Shown: positions 34,022 to 42,902, numbered from the stretch's first letter. The stretch: DNA of 64,000 bases from Halomonas sp. MCCC 1A13316 (GCF_014931605.1 NZ_CP053382.1:248001-312000), one strand, 5' to 3'. The notes: generated from the letters alone by a model not told the origin. Numbers and translations: made by a program.

Positions 34022-35527
34022 ATGACAAGCACGAACCGTGAAACCTCTCGCATCGACTGGGCGGAGCGCGCTGCTCGGCTCGAGTTCGAATGCGACGCCT
34101 TCATCGATGGGCGATTCATCGCGTCGAGTTCCGGGCAACGCTTCGCCACATACAACCCGGCCACAGGCAAGCGCCTTGCCGACGTGGCCCGATGCAACGG
34201 TGAAGACGTCGATGCTGCCGTGGCGGCCGCTCAGGGTGTATTTCGGCGAGGCGACTGGTCCCGGGCCTCACCGGCGGAGCGCAACAATGTGCTGACCAGG
34301 CTCGCCGATCTGCTTCAGAGCGAGGCTGAGGATATGGCCCTCACCGAAACGCTGGATGTCGGCAAGCCGATCCGCGACAGCCTCTCGGTCGACCTGCCGT
34401 CAGCGGTGCGCTGTCTGCGCTGGTATGCCGAAGCCATCGACAAGGTCTATGGCGAGGTCGCACCGACCGGTATGGAAACGCTTGCCACCGTTCGGCGCGT
34501 TCCGGTGGGCGTGGTGGCTTCGGTGGTGCCGTGGAACTTTCCCTTGGTCATGGCAATGACCAAGCTGGCCCCGGCCTTGGCGGCGGGCAACAGCGTGGTG
34601 ATCAAACCCGCCGAACAGTCGCCGCTATCCCTGTTGCGCTTTGCTCGCCTGGCCCAACGTGCCGGATTGCCAGATGGGGTTCTCAACGTGGTGCCGGGCT
34701 TCGGCGAGGAAGCGGGGCAGGCGCTAGGGCTACATCCCGATGTCCAGGCACTCAGCTTCACGGGTTCGACCGCGGTGGGCAAGGCCTTCTTGCGCTACGC
34801 CGGTGAGTCCAACATGAAGAAGGTATCGCTGGAGTGCGGCGGTAAATCGGCCAACATCGTGCTCGACGATTGTCCCGACCTCGAGGCCGCTGCACGGGCC
34901 AGCGCCGCGGCTATATTTTTCAACCAAGGCGAGATCTGTAACGCCGGTTCTCGCCTGATCCTGCAGCGCGGCATCAAGGCGCGCTTCCTCGAACTCCTGC
35001 TCGACGCCGCCCTTGAGTTCACACCGGGGGACCCTCTCGACCCGGAAACCCGTATGGGGGCGCTGATCAGCCCCGAGCATTGCCATGCAGTTTCCGGTTT
35101 CGTTGCCCGTGCCCGTCGCCAGGGCGCGCGCCCCCTGATAGGGGCAGAACCCACCGCCGCTGCCGGTTCGGAGGCCTTCTATCCGCCCACCGTGCTGGAT
35201 GACATTTCCCCTGACATGGAGATCGCCAGGGAGGAGGTCTTCGGTCCCGTGCTCTGCGTGATGACGGTCGACACGGCCGAGGAGGCGGTACGCTTGGCCA
35301 ACGACAGTCGCTATGGACTGGCTGCAGCGGTATGGACCCGGGATCTTTCCACGGCGTTTCGCATGGAGCAGGCACTCGAGGCCGGTACCGTGTGGATCAA
35401 CGCGATTCGCGCTGGCGACATGAGCATACCCTTCGGCGGCATGAAGGAGTCGGGACTAGGGCGCGACAAGTCGCTTCACGCCTTCGATAACGTGACCCAC
35501 CTGAAGTCGACCTGGGTGGCGCTATGA
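34022..35527 (+). CDS. NAD(P)-dependent aldehyde dehydrogenase (PuuC/gamma-Glu-aminobutyraldehyde DH-like)
   Basis: 501 residues. The ALDH core is complete: the Rossmann segment VVPWNFPLVMAMTKLAPALA, ADP-loop FTGSTAVGKAF, general base Glu271 in LECGGKSA and nucleophile Cys306 in NQGEICNAGSR. The C-terminal PFGGMKESGLGRDKSLHAF matches ALDHs for amino-aldehydes such as PuuC and 4-guanidinobutyraldehyde dehydrogenase. It would oxidise a semialdehyde produced by one of the cluster aminotransferases to a carboxylate. Its last four bases overlap the start of the first MlrC-like gene. Confidence 0.92.
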   Translation: MTSTNRETSRIDWAERAARLEFECDAFIDGRFIASSSGQRFATYNPATGKRLADVARCNGEDVDAAVAAAQGVFRRGDWSRASPAERNNVLTRLADLLQSEAEDMALTETLDVGKPIRDSLSVDLPSAVRCLRWYAEAIDKVYGEVAPTGMETLATVRRVPVGVVASVVPWNFPLVMAMTKLAPALAAGNSVVIKPAEQSPLSLLRFARLAQRAGLPDGVLNVVPGFGEEAGQALGLHPDVQALSFTGSTAVGKAFLRYAGESNMKKVSLECGGKSANIVLDDCPDLEAAARASAAAIFFNQGEICNAGSRLILQRGIKARFLELLLDAALEFTPGDPLDPETRMGALISPEHCHAVSGFVARARRQGARPLIGAEPTAAAGSEAFYPPTVLDDISPDMEIAREEVFGPVLCVMTVDTAEEAVRLANDSRYGLAAAVWTRDLSTAFRMEQALEAGTVWINAIRAGDMSIPFGGMKESGLGRDKSLHAFDNVTHLKSTWVAL

Positions 35528-37074
35528 CCCGTCAGGCTAGGCGCGTGGCCATTGGCTGCGTAATGCACGAAACCAACAGCTTCAACCGGCGCACCTCGCG
35601 GCTGAGCGACTTCGTTACCCGTTACCTGCTGCGGGGCGAGGCGCTGTGGGAGCTGGCGGACACCAATACCGAGATTGCCGGTTTTCTGGATGAAGCCCGA
35701 CGGCAGGAGTGGCAAGTGGTGCCACTGATTGCCGCAACTTGCGCCCCTTCGGGCCCTCTGGCCGCGGCGGAGTGGACCGAACTCCTCGAAGAACTGGTGG
35801 CCATGATCAATGGCGCCGGGGCGGTGGATGCCGTGCTACTCGGCCTGCACGGCGCCATGATGACCGAGAACGAGCCGGATGCCGAGGCTGCCCTGCTGGA
35901 GGCGGTTCGCAGCGTAGTGGGGGAGGACATACCCATCGTGGCCACCCTGGACATGCACGCCAATGTCTCCCCGCGCATGGTGGCTGCCAGTGATGCCCTG
36001 ACCGCCTACCGCAGCTACCCGCATGTCGACCAGCGTGACACCGGCCAGCGCGCTGCTCGTCTGCTGGCCAAGCGGCTGGAGGGAACCCAGTTCGAGCGCG
36101 TCTGGCGTCAGCCCGCGCTGCTGGATACGGCGGCCCACGGGCGCACCTCACCATCCGGGCCCATGAATGCGCTGCTGGCCGAGGCCGATGCGCTCGAGGC
36201 AGAGCCGGGCATTGCCACTGTCAGCCTGCAGATCGGCTTCCCCTGGTCCGACTTTCCCTATGCCGGGCCGAGTGTGGTGGTCACCGGTGACGACCGCCAG
36301 CGTTGCACAACCCTTGCCGAGCGTTTCGTTCGGCGCTTCGAAGCGTTGACGGACACCGTCGAACTGGATTACCCCGATGCGGACCAGGCAGTGGCAGAAG
36401 CCATGGGCGCTAACGGTACAGGCCCCGTGGTGCTGGCCGACTTCGCCGACAATCCCTCGGGTGGTGCCTACGGCGATTCACCCACGCTGCTCAGGGCTCT
36501 GCTCGACGCCAAGGCATCAAACGCAGTCTTCGCCACCTTGTGCGATGAGCAGAGCGTGGCCAGGGCGACAGCGCTTGGGGTCGGGGCGCAAGGCACCTTC
36601 GAATTGGGCGGGCGCTGGGTGCCTGAACTGACCCCTCCACTGGTAGTAACCGCTGAGGTGGTGTGTCTCTCTGATGGAAATTTCGTCTGCGAGGGACCGA
36701 TGTGGACCGGCACGCGGCAGTCTCTGGGGCCGAGTGCTCGCTTGCGCATCGGCGGGGTAGGGGGCATCGAGGTCATCGTGACGAGCCGTGCCGTGGCCGT
36801 CACCGATCGCAACCTGCTGCGACTGTTCGGTATCGAGCCCGCCTCGATGGGTTTGCTCGCGCTCAAGAGCCGAAATCATTGCCGTGCCGCCTTCGGGCCG
36901 CTGGCCCAGCGCTACCTGCTGGTGGATGCCGGCGGCATCGCGTCGATGCGCCTCGACAGGCTGCCGTACCGGCACTTGCGACGCCCGATCTGGCCGCTCG
37001 ATACACCCGCCACCCACAACGCCGCCAACAACGCTCTCAACAACGCTCTCAACAACAATGAGGAAGCCCCATGA
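35524..37074 (+). CDS. MlrC-like M81-family metallohydrolase, first copy
   Basis: 516 residues, start overlapping the ALDH stop (ATGA). M81 (microcystinase C) landmarks are His15-Glu16 in MHETNSF, His109 in GLHGAMM, Asp143 and His145 in TLDMHANVS, His167 in SYPHVD and the later DFADNPSGGAYGDSP. These Asp and His residues form the zinc site of the family. MlrC cleaves the last peptide bonds of linearised microcystin; most family members in soil and marine bacteria have unknown amide substrates. The extreme C-terminus is Asn/Ala-rich and encoded by a 12-base tandem repeat (37026-37049). It overlaps the next aminotransferase gene by four bases. Confidence 0.88.
   Translation: MTRQARRVAIGCVMHETNSFNRRTSRLSDFVTRYLLRGEALWELADTNTEIAGFLDEARRQEWQVVPLIAATCAPSGPLAAAEWTELLEELVAMINGAGAVDAVLLGLHGAMMTENEPDAEAALLEAVRSVVGEDIPIVATLDMHANVSPRMVAASDALTAYRSYPHVDQRDTGQRAARLLAKRLEGTQFERVWRQPALLDTAAHGRTSPSGPMNALLAEADALEAEPGIATVSLQIGFPWSDFPYAGPSVVVTGDDRQRCTTLAERFVRRFEALTDTVELDYPDADQAVAEAMGANGTGPVVLADFADNPSGGAYGDSPTLLRALLDAKASNAVFATLCDEQSVARATALGVGAQGTFELGGRWVPELTPPLVVTAEVVCLSDGNFVCEGPMWTGTRQSLGPSARLRIGGVGGIEVIVTSRAVAVTDRNLLRLFGIEPASMGLLALKSRNHCRAAFGPLAQRYLLVDAGGIASMRLDRLPYRHLRRPIWPLDTPATHNAANNALNNALNNNEEAP
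37026..37049 (+). repeat. In-frame 12-bp tandem repeat in the MlrC-like gene tail
   Basis: CAACAACGCTCT occurs twice back to back at 37026-37037 and 37038-37049, followed by a partial third copy (CAACAACAATGA). It encodes the Asn/Ala/Leu-rich end of the first MlrC-like protein just before the overlapping start of the aminotransferase gene. Copy-number change would keep the frame. Confidence 0.7.
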
Positions 37075-38456
37075 ACCTGCCTTTTGAGGCCGATCATGCG
37101 CTCCAGCAAGACGACCTGGCGCATCATCTCCACCCCTTCACCGACCACCGGCAGCTGGCCGCCGACGGCGGGCCGCGCATCATTACCCATGGCCAAGGCG
37201 TGTGGCTTTGGGACACGCAGGGGCGGCGCCTGCTCGACGGCATGGCGGGTCTTTGGTGCGTGAATGTCGGGTATGGCCGCCCAGAGCTGAGCGAAGTGGC
37301 GCGGCGCCAGATGGACCGCCTGCCCTTCTACAACACCTTCTTCCAGACCAGCCATGAACCCGTCATCGAGCTATCGAAGAAGCTGGCCGGGCTGCTGCCC
37401 GAGGGACTCGAGCATATCTTCTATGCCAACTCCGGTTCCGAGGCCAACGACACCGCCATTCGCCTGGTCCGCCACTACTGGCAGGCGGTCGGGCAACCTC
37501 AGCGCAGCGTCATCGTCAGCCGCAAGCACGCCTATCATGGCAGTACCATCGCCGGTGCCAGCCTCGGTGGTATGAGCAGCATGCACGACATACCCGGCAT
37601 CCCGATTCCCGATGTGGTCCATGCCGAGGCTCCTTACGCCTGGGAGAGCGGCAAGGGCATGGAGGAGGAGCGCTTTGCCGACGCCGCGGCGCGCTCGGTG
37701 GAAGAGGCGATTCTCGCCGCCGGGCCGGAACGGGTGGGGGCGTTCATCGGCGAGCCCATCATGGGCGCCGGGGGCGTGATCGTACCGCCGGCCGGCTACT
37801 GGCAGCGGGTACAGGCGATATGCCGGCGCTACGATATCCTCTTGATCTGCGACGAAGTGGTCTGCGGCTTCGGCAGAACGGGCAACTGGTTCGGCGCCCA
37901 GACATTCGACATTCGGCCTGACATCATGACCATGGCCAAGGGGCTCTCTTCCGGCTATCAGCCGATCTCCGCCGTGGCGGTGGGCGAGCGTGTCGTCGCG
38001 CCGCTGCTCGAGCGCCCGGGGCGCTTGCCCCATGGCTTCACCTACTCGGGGCATCCGGTTGCGGCCGCGGTGGCGCTGGAGAACCTCAACATCATCGAGC
38101 GTGAGGGCCTGGTCGAGCATGTACGAGAGACCGTAGCGCCCGCCCTGGCCGGAGGGCTCGGCGCTCTGGCCGACCACCCCTTGGTGGGAGAGGTGCGCAC
38201 CTTGGGGGCCATGGCCGCGCTAGAGCTGAGCCCCGAGAGCATTCAGCCGGGCGGCAACCTGCCCCTGGGTACGGTGGCGACGCGGGTGCGCAACCTTTGC
38301 TTCGAGCGCGGGCTAGCCACCCGGGCGGTGCGCGAAGGTCTCGTCTTTGCGCCTCCCCTGGTGATCACGACCGATGAGATCGACACCCTGGTCGACATCC
38401 TGACGGGTTGCCTGGATGCGGTAGCGGCGCAACTCCGTGAGCCGGCGCATGGCTGA
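37071..38456 (+). CDS. Class III (omega) aminotransferase, first copy
   Basis: 461 residues. PLP-dependent fold type I, class III: LWDTQGRRLLDGMAGLWCVNVGYG, FYANSGSEANDTAIRLVRHYW, HAYHGSTIAGASLGG, LLICDEVVCGFGRTGNWFG and the PLP lysine Lys290 in MTMAKGLSSGYQPISAV. The pattern is that of putrescine/beta-alanine/taurine-pyruvate aminotransferases with the GLWCVNVGYG entrance. It would move a terminal amino group to pyruvate or oxoglutarate, giving the semialdehyde used by the ALDH of the same operon. It starts within the stop of the first MlrC gene. Confidence 0.9.
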   Translation: MNLPFEADHALQQDDLAHHLHPFTDHRQLAADGGPRIITHGQGVWLWDTQGRRLLDGMAGLWCVNVGYGRPELSEVARRQMDRLPFYNTFFQTSHEPVIELSKKLAGLLPEGLEHIFYANSGSEANDTAIRLVRHYWQAVGQPQRSVIVSRKHAYHGSTIAGASLGGMSSMHDIPGIPIPDVVHAEAPYAWESGKGMEEERFADAAARSVEEAILAAGPERVGAFIGEPIMGAGGVIVPPAGYWQRVQAICRRYDILLICDEVVCGFGRTGNWFGAQTFDIRPDIMTMAKGLSSGYQPISAVAVGERVVAPLLERPGRLPHGFTYSGHPVAAAVALENLNIIEREGLVEHVRETVAPALAGGLGALADHPLVGEVRTLGAMAALELSPESIQPGGNLPLGTVATRVRNLCFERGLATRAVREGLVFAPPLVITTDEIDTLVDILTGCLDAVAAQLREPAHG

Positions 38457-38487
38457 ACCCCAGGCAGCACGCACAAGGAGCGAAGCG

Positions 38488-39999
38488 GTGAAGATCGGCA
38501 TTGCGCGTCTCTGGCACGAAGCCAACTCCTTCTCGTCGACGCGGGTCGGGCACGAGGAATTCCTCGCCCGTGAATGGCTCTACGGGGAGGCTGCCGTAGA
38601 GCGCTACCGCGGCACCGCCACGGAGCTCGGCGGGGCGCTCGACTGGGCGGCCAACCGGGAGGATGTGACGCTGGTCGTCTCACGCTGCGCCTCGGCGCCG
38701 CCGGGAGGCCCGGTGGAGCAGGCGACGCTGGACGCCATCATCGACGAAATCGCCGCCGAGCCCGCTTTCGACGAGGTAGACGCCCTCTATCTTTCGCTGC
38801 ACGGCGCCTGTAGCGGCTCCCGGGACCTCGCGCCTGAAACGACGCTGTTGCAACGGCTCCGGCAGCGCTTTCCCCAACTGCCCATTGCCGCCTCGTTCGA
38901 CATGCACTGCTGCCCGACCGAAGCGCTCGTGGCGGCGCTGAACGTGGCGACGGTCTATCGTACCTATCCCCATGTCGACATGGATCAGGCCGCTCGTCGC
39001 GCGCTTGAGCTGCTGGCTGAGAACGTGACCCAAGGGCGGTATAGCCAGGTCGTCATGAGCCGGATCGGCCGGGTGTTGCCGAGCTTCAACATGCGCACCG
39101 ATGGGGACGGCCCCATGGCGGAAATCGAAGCCTGTGCCCGGCAGCTGGAGGATATGGAGGGCGAGGCCATCCTGGGCGTCTATCCCTACGCCAGCTTTGC
39201 CTATGCCGACTTGCCGGCCACCGATGCCGGTGCGCTGGTGACGACGACCGCTCCTGCGCGGGGACGCTCGGTCGGTGAACGATTGGCGCGTTCCATGTTG
39301 GCCAGGCGCGCAGCCTTCCGCCCGGTGTTGCCCACGGTAGACGAGTGCCTGGCTCAGCGTCCCTGGCAAGAGGGACGTCGTGTGGCTGTGCTGGATCCGG
39401 CCGACAACCCCCTTTCAGGAGGCATGGCCGACACGCCGGGGCTGCTGGAGGCGGCACTACGACACGAGTTGCCGGTAGGGTCGGTGCTTGCCTTCTTTCA
39501 TGACCCGGACCTCGCGGCCAGGCTTCATGATCAGGGCGAGGGAGCTCAGCTTGAGATTGATCTGGGCGGCCGCCACGATACTCGGTTCGGCAAGCCGGTG
39601 CGGTGCGAGGTTGAGGTGGTGCGTCTGACCGAAGGGCGCTTCATCAATAGCGGCCCCATGGAGCGAGGCATGACCGTCGAGCTGGGCCCCACTGCGGTCG
39701 TTCGTACCGGCCCCCTGAGCATTATCGTGACGTCGGTCTGTCAGGCTCCCAACGACCCGCAATACTTTTTCCTGCACGGTATCGACCCCGAAGCCATTCC
39801 CTTGCTGCTCGCCAAGGCCAAGAACCATTTTCGCGCCGCGCTGGGCGACGGATTCGATGAGGTCGTGCAGGTCGACGTGCCGGGGCCTGCCATGGCGGAC
39901 ACTTCTGCCTTGCCTTTTCAACGCGTCCCTCGCCAGCACTTCGAACTGGGTGGGCAAACGAGAAGCAAGCCGGTAGGAAGCAGCAAGCCATGCGACTGA
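38488..39999 (+). CDS. MlrC-like M81-family metallohydrolase, second copy
   Basis: 503 residues from GTG 38488, chosen for the AAGGAG seven bases upstream and because the family begins with KIGIARLWHEANSF; the in-frame GTG at 38437 would overlap the previous gene. The zinc-site residues are conserved: His10-Glu11, His105 in SLHGAC, Asp138 and His140 in SFDMHCC, His162 in TYPHVD, followed by DPADNPLSGGMADTPG. Compared with the first copy only these motifs and scattered residues agree, so this is an old duplication or a separate acquisition, likely with a different amide substrate or subsite. It is followed 40 bases later by the RpiR regulator gene. Confidence 0.87.
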   Translation: MKIGIARLWHEANSFSSTRVGHEEFLAREWLYGEAAVERYRGTATELGGALDWAANREDVTLVVSRCASAPPGGPVEQATLDAIIDEIAAEPAFDEVDALYLSLHGACSGSRDLAPETTLLQRLRQRFPQLPIAASFDMHCCPTEALVAALNVATVYRTYPHVDMDQAARRALELLAENVTQGRYSQVVMSRIGRVLPSFNMRTDGDGPMAEIEACARQLEDMEGEAILGVYPYASFAYADLPATDAGALVTTTAPARGRSVGERLARSMLARRAAFRPVLPTVDECLAQRPWQEGRRVAVLDPADNPLSGGMADTPGLLEAALRHELPVGSVLAFFHDPDLAARLHDQGEGAQLEIDLGGRHDTRFGKPVRCEVEVVRLTEGRFINSGPMERGMTVELGPTAVVRTGPLSIIVTSVCQAPNDPQYFFLHGIDPEAIPLLLAKAKNHFRAALGDGFDEVVQVDVPGPAMADTSALPFQRVPRQHFELGGQTRSKPVGSSKPCD

Positions 40000-40039
40000 A
40001 GAACGGTTTCCCCTTATCCAGCCACACATGGAGTGACGT

Positions 40040-40906
40040 GTGACTCTCGAAGAACTACAGGAACGAATGCTGGGCGAGATCCCGGCCATGCCACGCCGGC
40101 TGACCGATGGGGCACGTTACGTACTCGACAACCCCGACGACGTGGTGATCTTCTCCATGCGCGATCTGGCTGCACGAGCCGGCGTATCGCCGGCCACCTT
40201 GGTCAGGCTCTCTCGCTACCTGGGCTTCGCGAACTGGTCGGATATCCGCACCATCCATGCCGCACACCTGCGCTCAATGCCTGCCGCCTATGCCCGTAAG
40301 GCGTCAGCCGTGCTGGCGCGAGAGGGCGAGAACGATCTACTGGCCGAAGCCTTCAACTCCCACTTGGCCAATCTTGAACATACGGCATCGGTCAATTCCG
40401 CGGAAAATTTTCACGCCGCTGCCGAGTGCCTGGCTCGCGCTGACAGGGTTTTCATTTCCGCTTTCATGAGTTGCCGCGGCCCAGGGCACACCTTCGCCTA
40501 TTTGTGCCGCATGCTTCGCGACAATGTCTTCCTGCTGGGTAGCGAGGCCACCTCCCTGGTGACCGAGCTGTCGACGTTGCGCAGCAATGACGTGGTGCTA
40601 TCGATCAATTTTCAGCCGTACAGTCGTGAAATCAATCACATCGCCCACACCGTGGAGCGCTCGGGGGCAAGTTTGATCTGCTTGTCGGACAGCCGTGGCA
40701 CGCCACTGACCCCACATGCGGATACCGTGCTGCTCTTTTCTCCCGAGAGTCCGTCCTTCTTTCCCTCTATTACCGCCGCGAATGCGTTGGTCGAAAGCCT
40801 GATCGTAGCGCTGCTGGCGCATCTCGGTGACGAGGCATCGGAGCGAATTGCCAGGATCGAGCAGGAGCTTTATGCCTCCGGCACCTACAACCACTTGAAT
40901 GGATAG
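40040..40906 (+). CDS. MurR/RpiR-family transcriptional regulator
   Basis: 288 residues starting at GTG 40040 (GGAGTG upstream). The N-terminal RpiR helix-turn-helix reads VIFSMRDLAARAGVSPATLVRLSRYLGFANWSDI (residues about 36-69), and the rest is a SIS domain with ADRVFISAFMSCRGPG, a NDVVLSINFQPYSREI stretch and SLICLSDSRGTPL. SIS domains usually sense phosphorylated sugars, but RpiR-like proteins near amine or amino-acid catabolic genes sense other metabolites. Position between enzymes of the cluster makes it the probable local regulator. Confidence 0.88.
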   Translation: MTLEELQERMLGEIPAMPRRLTDGARYVLDNPDDVVIFSMRDLAARAGVSPATLVRLSRYLGFANWSDIRTIHAAHLRSMPAAYARKASAVLAREGENDLLAEAFNSHLANLEHTASVNSAENFHAAAECLARADRVFISAFMSCRGPGHTFAYLCRMLRDNVFLLGSEATSLVTELSTLRSNDVVLSINFQPYSREINHIAHTVERSGASLICLSDSRGTPLTPHADTVLLFSPESPSFFPSITAANALVESLIVALLAHLGDEASERIARIEQELYASGTYNHLNG

Positions 40907-40918
40907 GGGAACGCCGAG

Positions 40919-42262
40919 TTGACCACTTCAACCACCAGTCACGTTTTCCACCGGATGGCGAACTGCGTTCCGCCGTTGGCAGTTAGTGCCTCGGGCATCG
41001 AAATTCTCGACTCGACAGGTAAGCGCTACCTGGATGCCAGCGGTGGTGCCGCCGTGTCCTGCATTGGACATGGCGATGCGCGCGTGGTCGAGGCTATTCG
41101 TCAGCAAGTTGCCGCGCTGGATTACGCCCACAATGTCTCCTTTACCAGCGAAGCAGCTGAAGAGCTGGCCGCATTCCTGTGCGATGCCACCCCGCTGCCT
41201 CTGGAGAAGGTGCAGTTCGTCGGAAGCGGCAGCGAGGCCGTGGAAGCTGCACTCAAGCTGGCTCGTCAATATCACATCGAACGTGGTGAGCCTGGTCGAC
41301 ATGTGGTTATTACGCGCCTGCAGAGCTATCACGGCAATACGCTCGGGGCGCTGGCACGCGGAGGAAATGTGGCTCGCAGTCGGCCCTATGCGCCCATGAT
41401 GGTCGAGTCGCCGCGTATTGAGCCCTGCTTCGACTACCATTGTCGCCGGCCGGATGAGTCGCTCCCGGCTTACGGTCAGCGTGCCGCCGACGCGTTGGAA
41501 GAGGAAATTCTCAGGGTTGGTCCGGATAACGTATCAGCTTTCATCGCCGAAACCGTGGTGGGCGCCACCAGCGGAGCCGTACCCCCTGTGCCTGGCTATT
41601 TCCAGCGTATTCGCGAGATCTGCGACCGCTACGGGATACTCTTGATTCTTGATGAAGTCATGTGCGGTGCCAGCCGCACGGGCCCCTTTCTCGCGTGTGA
41701 AGCGGAAGATGTCCAACCGGATATCGTCACCTTGGCCAAGGGGCTTGCTGGAGGCTACCAGTCGATTGCTGCCGTAATGTGTACCCAGCGCATTCACCAG
41801 GCTTTTGCAGAAGGCAGCGGCAGGTTCGTGCATGGCCACACTTTCATGGCACATCCAGTGGCCTGTGCCGCAGCGTTGGCAGTACAAAAAGTGATCCGCC
41901 AGGATAGACTCGACATTAACGTGGTGCGCCAGGGAGAAATCCTGGGTCATCTTCTCAAGGCACGGCTCGGTCATCATTCCCACGTTGGCGACATACGTGG
42001 GCGTGGGCTACTGCAGGCCATCGAGCTGGTCGCCGACCGGGGGAGCAAGCAGCCCTTTTCCAGCACACGTGGGCTTGCGGCAGCCGTAGATGTTGAATGC
42101 CGAGCAAGGGGACTTATGGTCTATCCCGGCACAGGAACTGTGGATGGCGTGGTAGGCGATCATATCCTGCTCGCCCCGCCCTATAACGTGAGCTGTGTAG
42201 AACTCGGACAGATCGTGGAGAGACTGGGAGACGCCGTAGAGGCCGTTCTCGGTAAGGGCTGA
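40919..42262 (+). CDS. Class III (omega) aminotransferase, second copy
   Basis: 447 residues, starting at TTG 40919 with AGGGGA upstream; ATG 40955 is a shorter alternative. Class III motifs are GKRYLDASGGAAVSCIGHG, FVGSGSEAVEAALKLARQYH, LQSYHGNTLGALARGG, LLILDEVMCGASRTGPFLA and PLP lysine Lys274 in VTLAKGLAGGYQSIAAV. The CGAS replacement for CGFG and the GHGDARVVEAI entrance set it apart from the first copy, so a different amine donor is likely. Codon usage is less GC-biased than in neighbouring genes, with more A/T at third positions. It is the last gene of the ABC/MlrC cluster. Confidence 0.87.
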   Translation: MTTSTTSHVFHRMANCVPPLAVSASGIEILDSTGKRYLDASGGAAVSCIGHGDARVVEAIRQQVAALDYAHNVSFTSEAAEELAAFLCDATPLPLEKVQFVGSGSEAVEAALKLARQYHIERGEPGRHVVITRLQSYHGNTLGALARGGNVARSRPYAPMMVESPRIEPCFDYHCRRPDESLPAYGQRAADALEEEILRVGPDNVSAFIAETVVGATSGAVPPVPGYFQRIREICDRYGILLILDEVMCGASRTGPFLACEAEDVQPDIVTLAKGLAGGYQSIAAVMCTQRIHQAFAEGSGRFVHGHTFMAHPVACAAALAVQKVIRQDRLDINVVRQGEILGHLLKARLGHHSHVGDIRGRGLLQAIELVADRGSKQPFSSTRGLAAAVDVECRARGLMVYPGTGTVDGVVGDHILLAPPYNVSCVELGQIVERLGDAVEAVLGKG

Positions 42263-42345
42263 GCAGGCTTCCCACTCGGTGGCCGCCTGGCATTTGCCGA
42301 GGTGGCATCCCACACTGGCGGCACCGAGACGCCAAGGAGTCGAAC

Positions 42346-42831
42346 ATGGCCGACGCTCCCGTCGCCCCCCGCCACTCGCTGTTGATCCTGTTCGGTTGGC
42401 TGCTGCTGGTCGCCCTCGTTGCGATGACGGGGGCTTTCACGCCGCCGGGCATCTGGTACGCCGAGCTCGACAAGCCGCCGATGACCCCGCCCGACTGGCT
42501 GTTCCCGGTGGCCTGGACGACGCTCTACCTGATGATGGCCATTGCCGCCTGGCGGGTCACGCTGCGGGTATCGGCAGCGAAGCGCTTCGCGGTGCTGTGG
42601 CCGTTCGTCGCCCAGCTCGCCGCCAACGGGCTCTGGTCGATCCTGTTCTTCGGCCTGCACTGGGTCTTCGTTGCCCTGGCCGACCTGTTGCTGCTGTGGG
42701 GCCTCATCCTGCTCACGATCAGCCGCTACGCCCGCGTTTCGTCACTCGCCGCCTGGCTACTCGTGCCCTACCTGGCCTGGGTCGGCTTCGCGGGGTATCT
42801 CAATGCGGGCATCGGCTGGCTGAACGGGTAG
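42346..42831 (+). CDS. TspO/MBR-family tryptophan-rich membrane protein
   Basis: 161 residues with five membrane helices, rich in Trp and aromatic residues. The family segment is seen in WYAELDKPPMTPPDWLFPVAWTTLYLMMAIAAWRV, then ALWPFVAQLAANGLWSILFFGLHWVF (approximately) and YLAWVGFAGYLNAGIGWLN. TspO binds porphyrins and related ligands and is linked to stress responses and tetrapyrrole control in the inner or outer membrane. It stands as a single gene between the aminotransferase and the nitroreductase genes, on the same strand. Confidence 0.9.
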   Translation: MADAPVAPRHSLLILFGWLLLVALVAMTGAFTPPGIWYAELDKPPMTPPDWLFPVAWTTLYLMMAIAAWRVTLRVSAAKRFAVLWPFVAQLAANGLWSILFFGLHWVFVALADLLLLWGLILLTISRYARVSSLAAWLLVPYLAWVGFAGYLNAGIGWLNG

Positions 42832-42902
42832 ACGAGCCGCTAGCCGTGACGAGCCAATGGCAAAGGCGTAGAGTCTAAGAATACCGTGACTTGGAGAATT
42901 TC

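Noticed and set aside
35524..39999. Microcystin degradation (mlr) locus
   Set aside because: Only MlrC-like genes are present; mlrA, mlrB and the mlrD transporter are missing, and the context is amine/amino-acid catabolism.
30979..42262. Ectoine degradation (doeABCD) cluster
   Set aside because: An ALDH and an aminotransferase are present, but there is no M24-type ectoine hydrolase (DoeA) and no DoeB deacetylase; the hydrolases are M81 instead.
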